From NCBI GenBank assembly GCA_017451665.1, contig JAFTNX010000248.1:1-13855 (forward strand): a stretch of DNA of 13,855 bases, in the 5' to 3' direction. Shown here piece by piece: positions 5,717 through 12,356 of this stretch. This DNA comes from Oscillospiraceae bacterium (lineage in GTDB: Bacteria; Bacillota; Clostridia; Oscillospirales; Ruminococcaceae). The position numbers were made by a program, and so were the translations under genes. Under the pieces are notes generated by a model, which saw only the letters and a list, made by a program, of their open reading frames with translations, ran no database searches and was not told where the DNA came from. The first letter of the stretch is position 1. Each line of letters begins with the position of its first letter.

Positions 5717-7687
5717 TTATTCTTCTGTTGCTTCAACAGCTTCTTCAGCAGCTTCCTCAGCTACTTCTTCCTCTGGGAGCAAAGCTCTCATTGAAAGGCT
5801 GATTCTCTTCTGTTCAGCGTCGATTTCAATAATCTGAGCATCAACAACATCGCCAACCTTAAGGATATCAGCAACATTATTTACTCTCTTATTAGCAATC
5901 TGTGAAATATGGATAAGGCCGTCAATTCCGTCCATAATCTGTGCGAATGCACCGAATGATGTGATAGAAACAACCTTAACGCTTACAACGTCATCCTTGT
6001 TGTACTTAGCTTCAAACATTGCCCATGGATTTTCAGATTCCTTCTTGTATGAAAGTGAAACCTTACCATTTTCCTTGTCAACGTCCTTGATTGTAACAAC
6101 AATCTTATCGCCAACAGCAACAACTTCTGATGGGTGCTTGATTCTTCCCCATGTAAGGTCTGGCTTTCTGATGAGTCCGTCAACGCCACCGAGGTCTACG
6201 AATACGCCGTAGTCGAGAACTGACTTAACTGTTCCTTCAACCTCTGCACCAACTTCAACTCCCTCAAAGAATTCAGCCTTAGCAGCAGCTCTTGCTTCCT
6301 TTGTAACAGCTCTGATTGAGCCAACAGCTCTCTGTCTTGCTTCGTTAACGTCGATAATCTTGAAATCAACGCTCTTCTTAAGAAGTTCTTCGAGCTTGTC
6401 GTCACGTCTTGATGTTGCCTGTGAAGCAGGAACGAACACCTTAACGCCATTTGCAATTACGAGAACACCGCCCTTAACAACGTTTGTAACTGTTCCTGTA
6501 AGAACTGTTCCCTCTTCCTTAGCCTTGATAATTTCTTCAAAGCCCTTCTGTGCGTCAACCTTCTTCTTAGAAAGTGTAACAAGGCCGTCCTGGTCGCTGA
6601 TTTTGAGAACAATTACCTCAATTTCATCGCCAACCTTAACCACATCCTCCGGCTTAAGTGATGGGTCGTCTGTGAGTTCTGAAGCAGGAATAATACCGGT
6701 GTGCTTTGTACCGATATCAACAGTAACTTCACTGTTGTTAACAGTTGTTATGTAACCGGTTACTCTAGCTCCTGTATATATTTTCTTGAATGACTGTTCA
6801 AGTGCCTCAGCAAAGTCAAACTCCTCTTCATTCAAAAGAATTTCGCTCATGGTATTTTGTACCTCCTTGATTATATATGCAGGAGTCGATGCTCCCGCGG
6901 ATATCCCTATGAATTCAAGTCCGGAAAAATCTATTGACCTTAGTTCTTCCGCACCTTCAATAAGATAACATCTGCAATACTCTTCACACACGTTTTTAAG
7001 TTTAAGTGTATTTGAGCTATGGCGTCCACCTACGATTATCATTAAATCCGATTGTTTCGCAAGTTCTCTTGCTTCCCTCTGTCTTTCGGCAGTAGCGTTA
7101 CAAATCGTATTATTCACCTGTGCATCAGGAAAAATCTCACCGATTTTTAAAGCACATTCATTCCACACAGCAAGGTTAAAGGTCGTCTGTGAAACAACAG
7201 CTACTTTTTCATTTCCTATTTCCTCAGCTATTTTCAAAAGCATTGAAACATCAGAAAAAACGTAGCTTTTTCCTTTACAATGACCTCTTATCCCCATAAC
7301 CTCAGGATGCTTTTCATCACCTGCGATAAGCACAACATATCCCTCATCGGAATACTTTCGTGCCAGCTTATGGATTCTTTCAACAAAAGGACAAGTCGCA
7401 TCAATTACTACGGCATTTTTAGTTTCAAGCTCCTCATAGACATCAAGTCCCACCCCATGTGAACGAATCACAACAGGCTGTCCTTCCGTCACCTGAGAAA
7501 CATCACTGATTGCCCTGACACCTTTGGCTTCCAGGTCCATAACCACATTATTATTGTGAATTATAGGTCCTAACGTTACCAAATTATCATAGTTATTTAG
7601 TTTATTATACACTATTTTTACTGCTCTGTCTACACCAAAACAAAATCCTGCAGACTTTGCAGTGAAAATTTTACAATTTGTTAACAT
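5717..7687 (-). CDS. ispH: Bifunctional IspH (HMBPP reductase) - ribosomal protein S1 fusion
   Basis: The N-terminal part is 4-hydroxy-3-methylbut-2-enyl diphosphate reductase, the last step of the MEP isoprenoid pathway; the C-terminal part is an S1-type RNA-binding protein. Numbered from ATG 7693, the 4Fe-4S ligands are Cys18 (AGFCFG), Cys101 (ATCPF) and Cys198 (TICNAT). HG at 79-80, HPE at 129-131 and SNT at 227-229 line the active site. Four S1 repeats follow at about 305-377, 395-463, 482-550 and 567-636, with an acidic Glu/Ala tail (640-658). ATG 7693 has GGTGG directly against it, so ATG 7687, 6 bases from GGTGG (7694-7698), is the better start. The gene overlaps the upstream cmk-plsC by 17 bases. 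This fusion is known in Clostridia. An internal Shine-Dalgarno and a codon-usage switch mark the junction. Confidence 0.95.
   Translation of the reverse strand: MLTNCKIFTAKSAGFCFGVDRAVKIVYNKLNNYDNLVTLGPIIHNNNVVMDLEAKGVRAISDVSQVTEGQPVVIRSHGVGLDVYEELETKNAVVIDATCPFVERIHKLARKYSDEGYVVLIAGDEKHPEVMGIRGHCKGKSYVFSDVSMLLKIAEEIGNEKVAVVSQTTFNLAVWNECALKIGEIFPDAQVNNTICNATAERQREARELAKQSDLMIIVGGRHSSNTLKLKNVCEEYCRCYLIEGAEELRSIDFSGLEFIGISAGASTPAYIIKEVQNTMSEILLNEEEFDFAEALEQSFKKIYTGARVTGYITTVNNSEVTVDIGTKHTGIIPASELTDDPSLKPEDVVKVGDEIEVIVLKISDQDGLVTLSKKKVDAQKGFEEIIKAKEEGTVLTGTVTNVVKGGVLVIANGVKVFVPASQATSRRDDKLEELLKKSVDFKIIDVNEARQRAVGSIRAVTKEARAAAKAEFFEGVEVGAEVEGTVKSVLDYGVFVDLGGVDGLIRKPDLTWGRIKHPSEVVAVGDKIVVTIKDVDKENGKVSLSYKKESENPWAMFEAKYNKDDVVSVKVVSITSFGAFAQIMDGIDGLIHISQIANKRVNNVADILKVGDVVDAQIIEIDAEQKRISLSMRALLPEEEVAEEAAEEAVEATEE
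6848..6868 (-). promoter_or_regulatory. Internal Shine-Dalgarno and ATG at the IspH/S1 junction
   Basis: AAGGAGGT (6861-6868, minus strand), a full-length match to the 16S rRNA 3' end, lies 10 bases before an in-frame ATG (6848-6850), which is Met282 of the fusion. Translation from here would yield a 377-aa protein made only of the four S1 repeats and acidic tail. The fusion's own start has only GGTGG. The site encodes Lys-Glu-Val near the IspH C-terminus, where a KEV-like sequence is common, so synonymous choice must explain it if it is functional. The spacing is on the long side. Confidence 0.55.
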
Positions 7688-9026
7688 TTTCATCCACCAA
7701 TTTATTGATATCTTCTGAAATTCTCGACTTCAGGATTTTAAGTTCTCTTGCAGAAGTTGAGTTAATTCCCAATTCCACAGGGTCAATTGCAGGAGCAAAG
7801 GCAAGAATAATCTTCTTTCTAAATTTCAGCTTGCCCTCAAAAATAATAGCACTTGGTACAACAGGCACCTGAGCTACTGCACCGATAAGAGCAACTCCTG
7901 TTTTGATTTTTCCGACCTTACCGTCCTTTGAGCGTGTGCCCTCCGGGAAAATAATAAGGTTTCTGCCCTTGTTGAGTTCTTCAAGGGATTTGTCTATTGC
8001 CTCAGTATCGCCCTTGCCACGCTTTACCGGGAATGCCCCAAGCCATCTGATAAGCCATGCAAAGAATTTATTTCCTGTAAAAAGTTCTTCCTTAGCCATA
8101 AATGAAAATGGTGTTTTTGAGGCAATTGCAAGAAGCACAGGGTCAGCGTAGCTTCTGTGTGTACTTGCGAAAATATGTCCACCCTTTTTTGGAATATTTT
8201 CCTTGCCGATAATCTCGATTTTATACCAGATTTTAAAAGCAATTTTTACACAGCATCTGACAAAATTATACCCAAGACCTCTGAAAAATCCCAGCTTTGC
8301 GTTTCTGTCAACAGGCTGAACAGGCATCATTTCTCTGTCAGTTTTATTTTTTTTTACAGGGTTTACCTTTTCGCTGATGATATTTGAGATACAGTCAACT
8401 ACTTCCTCAAGTGTCATATCCGAGCTATCAACTTCAATAGCGTCGTCAGCCTTTTTAAGAGGTGCGATTTCTCTGTGGGTATCGTTATAGTCACGCTTTA
8501 TGATGTCCTGAAGTACCTCTTCGTAGGTTGAAGTATCGCCCTTTTCCTGAAGCTCCTTAAAGCGTCTTTCTGCACGTTTTTCAGCAGATGCAGTAAGAAA
8601 AATCTTTACATCAGCGTTAGGAAGAACACCAGTACCTATATCACGTCCGTCCATAAGAATGTTGTTTTCCTTGGCGATATTCTGCTGTAAATCAAAGAGA
8701 AATTCTCTGACCTTTGGAATAGCTGAAACAGCTGATGCCCCCATAGAAATTTCAGGTGTTCTGATAAGTTCAGAAACATCTTCACCATTTAAAATAACTC
8801 TCTGACTTCCGTCAACATAGCCAAGTTTAACATCAAGGCCAACGAGGTTTTCACAAACCTTTTCTTCGTCCTTAACGTCAACAGAATTTCTAATCATATG
8901 AAGTGCGATTGAACGGTAAAGTGCCCCTGTATCAACATAAACATACTGGATTTTTTTAGCAATAGCCTTTGCTATTGTAGATTTTCCTGCACCTGATGGT
9001 CCGTCGATAGCAATATTTATTCCCAT
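7671..9026 (-). CDS. cmk: Bifunctional cytidylate kinase - 1-acylglycerol-3-phosphate acyltransferase (Cmk-PlsC fusion)
   Basis: The N-terminal Cmk domain (about 1-218) phosphorylates CMP/dCMP. It shows the P-loop GPSGAGKST (9-17), DTGALYR (32-38), MDGRDIGT (125-132) and the lid region AEKRAERR (148-155). A hydrophilic linker (about 221-245) leads to a PlsC-type acyltransferase (about 250-451). That domain has the catalytic HX4D motif HRSYAD (290-295), KRG (335-337) and FPEGTRS (360-366), and would acylate lysophosphatidic acid at the membrane to make phosphatidic acid. Both active sites look intact. The domain order matches fusions annotated in Clostridia. The ATG at 9026 has AAGGAG 8 bases upstream. 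The end overlaps ispH-S1, consistent with translational coupling. In many bacteria cmk sits beside an S1 gene, which fits this neighbourhood. Confidence 0.95.
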   Translation of the reverse strand: MGINIAIDGPSGAGKSTIAKAIAKKIQYVYVDTGALYRSIALHMIRNSVDVKDEEKVCENLVGLDVKLGYVDGSQRVILNGEDVSELIRTPEISMGASAVSAIPKVREFLFDLQQNIAKENNILMDGRDIGTGVLPNADVKIFLTASAEKRAERRFKELQEKGDTSTYEEVLQDIIKRDYNDTHREIAPLKKADDAIEVDSSDMTLEEVVDCISNIISEKVNPVKKNKTDREMMPVQPVDRNAKLGFFRGLGYNFVRCCVKIAFKIWYKIEIIGKENIPKKGGHIFASTHRSYADPVLLAIASKTPFSFMAKEELFTGNKFFAWLIRWLGAFPVKRGKGDTEAIDKSLEELNKGRNLIIFPEGTRSKDGKVGKIKTGVALIGAVAQVPVVPSAIIFEGKLKFRKKIILAFAPAIDPVELGINSTSARELKILKSRISEDINKLVDENVNKL

Positions 9027-9041
9027 ATCATTTACTCCTTA

Positions 9042-10271
9042 TTATATATTAACTGCAAAGGCGTATGCAGTCGAAAAAGCGATTTGAAGATTAAATCCCC
9101 CCGTATATGCGTCGCAGTCAATAACTTCACCTGCGAAATAGAGATTTTTTATAATTTTTGACTCCATAGTTTTAGGGTTGATTTCTTTTGTGGAAACTCC
9201 ACCACTTGTGATGATTGCCTCATCAACAGGAAGGAATTTCAAAATTGTAATGGTGAGATTTTTAATAAGCTTAACAAGTCCCTGACGCTCTTCACGGGTA
9301 ATTTCATTCACCTTTTTTGTTCCGTCGATACCACTCAATTTAACAATAACAGGTATCATTTTTGACGGCAGAAGTTTTCCCAGAGAATTCTGAAAATCCC
9401 TGTTTTTAGCCTCAGTAAAATCCCTCAGCACTCTTTTATCAAGAGTTTCCTCGTCAAGGGCAGGCTTTAAGTCGATGGAAATTTTATATTCCCCGTCGTT
9501 TACGTCACGGATATGTGAGCTTGCTGACAGCACAAGAGGGCCAGACACACCAAAGTGTGTAAAAAGCATTTCCCCCTGCTCGTTAAAAATCGGTTTTGCA
9601 TTATTTTCCTTAAACACCGAAAGTGCCACATTTTTAAGTGAAAGTCCCATCATTTCAGCAGGCTCTTTTTCCTTTGTGACAATCGGCACAAGTGAAGGTC
9701 TTATTTCAACAATTGTATGGCCTGCCTGTTTTGCAAACTTATATCCATCACCTGTTGAGCCGGTTTTAGGATAGGATTTTCCACCGGTAGCCACAAGGAG
9801 TTTTTCGCAGTAATAGGTATCTTCCTTACACAAAACTCCCGTAACTGTATCATTTTCAATAACAAGCTTTACAGCCTCGTCTTTTATAAATTCCACATCA
9901 GCGTCACGGCATTCTCTCACAAGTGCCGAAACAATATCGGAGGATTTATCACTTTCAGGAAAAACTCTGTTTCCTCTTTCTGTCTTTAGTGGCACACCCG
10001 ACCACTCAAAGAAATTCATAGTATCCTCGCAGGTAAACCCGTTAAGTGCAGAATACAGAAAGCGAGGGTTTGTAGGAATATTTTTAAGAACGGTTTCCAC
10101 ATCACAGTTATTTGTGACATTACATCTTCCCTTACCTGTAATGAGAAGCTTTTTTCCGTACATATCGTTTTTTTCGATAACGGCAGTTTTTTTGCCAAAG
10201 CGTCCACAATGCACAGCTGCAAAAAGACCTGCTGCCCCTCCTCCAATTATAAGAACATCATATTTTTTCAT
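9042..10271 (-). CDS. HI0933/YhiN (BaiN-like) family NAD(P)/FAD-dependent oxidoreductase
   Basis: Flavoprotein of the HI0933 family. The 409-aa protein begins with an FAD-binding Rossmann motif GGGAAG (10-15), followed by ITGKGRCNVTN (44-54), a typical family variant of GGGRCN. ATGGKSYPKTGSTGDGY (161-177) and the C-terminal AGEVID (380-385) with TGGFN (390-394) complete the FAD site. The physiological substrate is unknown for most members; one relative, BaiN, has been linked to bile-acid dehydroxylation in gut Clostridia, but no bai genes are visible here, so I do not transfer that role. AAGGA lies about 7 bases before ATG 10271, inside the end of the upstream regulator gene, only two bases from its stop. 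Placement ahead of cmk and ispH recurs in Clostridia, suggesting a housekeeping role. Confidence 0.92.
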   Translation of the reverse strand: MKKYDVLIIGGGAAGLFAAVHCGRFGKKTAVIEKNDMYGKKLLITGKGRCNVTNNCDVETVLKNIPTNPRFLYSALNGFTCEDTMNFFEWSGVPLKTERGNRVFPESDKSSDIVSALVRECRDADVEFIKDEAVKLVIENDTVTGVLCKEDTYYCEKLLVATGGKSYPKTGSTGDGYKFAKQAGHTIVEIRPSLVPIVTKEKEPAEMMGLSLKNVALSVFKENNAKPIFNEQGEMLFTHFGVSGPLVLSASSHIRDVNDGEYKISIDLKPALDEETLDKRVLRDFTEAKNRDFQNSLGKLLPSKMIPVIVKLSGIDGTKKVNEITREERQGLVKLIKNLTITILKFLPVDEAIITSGGVSTKEINPKTMESKIIKNLYFAGEVIDCDAYTGGFNLQIAFSTAYAFAVNI

Positions 10272-10273
10272 AA

Positions 10274-11149
10274 TTATTCCTTATCGGTATCGTTAGTTTT
10301 TGAATAAACCTCATACTCGTCCCAGATAGTTTCCAGCTTTTCAAAGGTTTCTGTAACTCTGTCTCTTGCTCTTATGGAAACAGCTACAATAAGTGCATTT
10401 ATAAGGCTTAAAGGTGCAACAAGCGAGTCAACGAATGACGCCATATCACTTCTTGCAATAAGCACATTATCTGAATACGGCACAAGTGGTGAAGATTTGC
10501 TGTCGGTAATAGCAATTACCTTTGCGCCGTGAGTTTTAGCATATCTCAGTGCAGTAACAGTCTGATTTGAATATCTCGGGAAAGAAATTCCGATAATTAC
10601 GTCGTTATGGTCAATTCTTAAAATCTGTTCAAACATTTCGCTTGCAGTTGAAGCAGTTACCAGCTTGACATTCGGGAAAATCAGATTAAAATAATACTTT
10701 ATAAATGTCGCAAGAGAAGCTGCACTTCTTGCGCCGATTATGTAGATATTCTTGCTGTTCATAATCTTGTCAACACAGCTGTTGAAGTCCTCCTTTGAGG
10801 ATTCCTCCAGAGTTTTTCTGATACGTTCAATATCAAGGTTCAGAACCTTTTCCATAATATCGCTGTCGCCTATCTGGTCAGAGGTAACATCAATTCGCTG
10901 TACTGCTGTCAGCTTATTTCTCATAACGTCCTGCAACGCTCTCTGAAGTGCAGGATATCCGTCAAAGCCAAGCTCTGTCGCCATTCTTACAACGGTAGAT
11001 TCGCTGACGCCAACAGTAGCACCAAGCTTTGCAGCTGTCATAAAAGCAGCCTTGTCGTAATGCTCTAAAATATATCCTGCAATAGATTTATGTCCCTTTG
11101 ACATTTCAGGGAGCTTATTTTTTATCTGAGAAAACAAATCGATATTCAC
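10274..11149 (-). CDS. MurR/RpiR-family transcriptional regulator (HTH-SIS)
   Basis: DNA-binding regulator that senses a phosphorylated sugar or amino sugar through a SIS domain. Numbered from ATG 11158, an RpiR-type helix-turn-helix lies at about 20-85, with recognition helix VSESTVVRMATELGF (51-65). The SIS domain spans about 125-262 (IYIIGARSAASLA, later SFPRYSNQT and ITDSKSSPL). The ATG at 11158 has AAAGGGG only one base away, too close for use. The in-frame GTG at 11149 is 10 bases from it and would give the usual family start MNIDLFSQIKNKLP, so I chose GTG. The gene begins 22 bases after the DUF3006 stop and ends two bases before the flavoprotein. No sugar-catabolic or cell-wall recycling gene is next to it, so its targets are probably elsewhere or the operon itself. 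Confidence 0.9.
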   Translation of the reverse strand: MNIDLFSQIKNKLPEMSKGHKSIAGYILEHYDKAAFMTAAKLGATVGVSESTVVRMATELGFDGYPALQRALQDVMRNKLTAVQRIDVTSDQIGDSDIMEKVLNLDIERIRKTLEESSKEDFNSCVDKIMNSKNIYIIGARSAASLATFIKYYFNLIFPNVKLVTASTASEMFEQILRIDHNDVIIGISFPRYSNQTVTALRYAKTHGAKVIAITDSKSSPLVPYSDNVLIARSDMASFVDSLVAPLSLINALIVAVSIRARDRVTETFEKLETIWDEYEVYSKTNDTDKE

Positions 11150-11159
11150 AAAAACCATT

Positions 11160-11166
11160 CCCCTTT
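11160..11166 (-). promoter_or_regulatory. Shine-Dalgarno favouring a GTG start for the RpiR-family gene
   Basis: AAAGGGG on the minus strand lies one base before ATG 11158 but 10 bases before the in-frame GTG at 11149. The spacing supports GTG, three codons further in. Confidence 0.5.
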
Positions 11167-11171
11167 ACTGC

Positions 11172-11393
11172 TTATTCAAACAGGCTATCTGACAGCCCGA
11201 TGATTTTATTTCGTCTTTTTTCGGTTTCTTCCTTTAAGACAACATAGGAATTCCCCTCAACAGCGAGAATATCCCCTTCCTTTACATCACAAGGAAGCTT
11301 TGTTTTTTCGATGAGAATTTTAGTTGTGCCTTTTTCCTTATCAGAAAGCTCACAAACAGCATATTCCCCTTCAAATCTGTCAACTATCACCAT
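11172..11393 (-). CDS. DUF3006 family small protein
   Basis: A 73-aa protein matching DUF3006 in layout. It starts MVIVDRFEGEYAVCEL, where the family pattern is roughly (V)IVDRxEGxxAVxE. A central LPCDVKEGDILAVEGN segment (33-48) follows, and the charged ending EETEKRRNKIIGLSDSLFE (55-73) is also typical. It looks like a compact beta-rich fold with a C-terminal helix; no catalytic residues are evident and the function is unknown. The ATG at 11393 is three bases after the stop of the metallo-beta-lactamase gene, with GGAG 8 bases upstream inside that gene, so the two are almost certainly co-translated. DUF3006 genes often sit beside ComEC-like metallo-beta-lactamase genes, which suggests a joint role I cannot name. 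Confidence 0.85.
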   Translation of the reverse strand: MVIVDRFEGEYAVCELSDKEKGTTKILIEKTKLPCDVKEGDILAVEGNSYVVLKEETEKRRNKIIGLSDSLFE

Positions 11394-11396
11394 AGT

Positions 11397-12356
11397 TTAC
11401 TCCAATTCAACAAGGCTTTCGCCCTTTGTATTTATCACCGAAAGTCCCTTTCCGTCGGACTCAAAAATAATAGTCCCCTCTTTATATGTGGAAAAAGTAT
11501 AATCAGCGTATTTATTTATTCTGTCAACAGCCTCTTCGTGAGGGTGTCCGTAGTCGTTATCCTTTGCACAGGAAATTATTGCATATCTTGGCAAAACCTC
11601 ATCAAGAAGTTTCGCACTACTTGCAGTTTCGCTACCGTGGTGTCCCATTTTATAAACCTTCGCAGAAAGCTTACTGCCATACTTTTTAGCAAAATCCTTT
11701 TCGGCAGTTTTTTCTGTATCTCCTGTCAGCAAAAATGAATTATCCCCGTGAGTGATTTTAACACATACAGAATAGTTATTAAGGTTTGAGCTGTCGCTTT
11801 CAGGTTTAAAAATCTCAACCTTACTTGTGCCAAGCTCTAAAACTTCATTCTTCGCAGTACGGATTTTCTTTCCGTTTTTACCGATAGTTTCAAGGAGATT
11901 TTCATAAACCATAGTTGTCGGCACAAGGTCGTTTGGAATTTTCGGCATAATTATTGTTTCAACATCATAGTTGTCAATAATATAAGCAAGCCCTCCGATA
12001 TGGTCGCTATGAGGGTGCGTGCCGATAATATATTTAAGCTTTGTAACTCCCATACTGTCAAGATAGTCAGCAACGGTTTCTGAATATTCAGCCTCGCCTG
12101 CGTCAACAAGCATAGCCTCTCCGTCGGAAACTATCAGCGTACAGTCCCCCTGCCCCACGTCGATAAAATGCACCGACATCTGGGCATTTACAGCAGGAGA
12201 GTCAACTTCGCCAAAAAACTTTTTGATTTTTCTGACGCTTATAACTCCATTATCAGCAAGTATTCCCAAAATAACGATAATCAGAGCAACAATTCCTGAA
12301 ATCAGTTTAAAAGGGTCGCCCTGTTTTACCTTTTTCTTTTTACGTCTTTTCGCCAT
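11397..12356 (-). CDS. Membrane-anchored ComEC/Rec2-like metallo-beta-lactamase-fold hydrolase
   Basis: The 319-aa protein has a very basic cytoplasmic start (KRRKKKK, 3-9), a transmembrane segment (about 17-36) and an extracytoplasmic metallo-beta-lactamase domain (about 60-319). It is related to the C-terminal domain of the competence protein ComEC. The two-metal site is complete: HPHSDH (114-119), Asp213 in TGDTE, His239/240 in GHHGS, and His271/273 in YGHPHEE. FIDVGQGDC (64-72) is the typical ComEC-like entry. In ComEC this domain is proposed to be a nuclease; in stand-alone proteins the substrate is unknown. No ComEC channel domain is present, so it is not a DNA importer itself. ATG 12356 has AAGGGA about 8 bases upstream. 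It overlaps the ygiQ-like gene by 31 bases and is followed closely by the DUF3006 gene. Confidence 0.92.
   Translation of the reverse strand: MAKRRKKKKVKQGDPFKLISGIVALIIVILGILADNGVISVRKIKKFFGEVDSPAVNAQMSVHFIDVGQGDCTLIVSDGEAMLVDAGEAEYSETVADYLDSMGVTKLKYIIGTHPHSDHIGGLAYIIDNYDVETIIMPKIPNDLVPTTMVYENLLETIGKNGKKIRTAKNEVLELGTSKVEIFKPESDSSNLNNYSVCVKITHGDNSFLLTGDTEKTAEKDFAKKYGSKLSAKVYKMGHHGSETASSAKLLDEVLPRYAIISCAKDNDYGHPHEEAVDRINKYADYTFSTYKEGTIIFESDGKGLSVINTKGESLVELE

Noticed and set aside
5717..5775. Short GCTTCTTC-like repeats at the end of the IspH-S1 gene, as a possible tandem-repeat element
   Set aside because: They are simply codons of the Glu/Ala-rich acidic tail common at the C-terminus of S1 proteins.
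6360..6755. 131-aa plus-strand open frame
   Set aside because: It lies wholly antisense to the conserved S1 repeats; its length follows from their biased codon use, and its Ser/Thr/Leu-rich translation resembles no family.
6870..6875. TATAAT on the minus strand just upstream of the internal S1 ribosome binding site, as a possible internal promoter
   Set aside because: There is no -35-like hexamer 16-18 bases upstream (GCGGGA at 17 bases) and no extended -10. Transcription starting about 7 bases downstream would remove most of the AAGGAGGT site. It is explained by the Tyr-Ile-Ile codons.
8325..8335. Internal ATG pair (Met233-Met234 of Cmk-PlsC) as a separate start for the PlsC domain
   Set aside because: There is no Shine-Dalgarno at a workable distance, and Lys codon use in the gene as a whole is evenly mixed (24 AAG, 22 AAA), unlike at the IspH/S1 junction.
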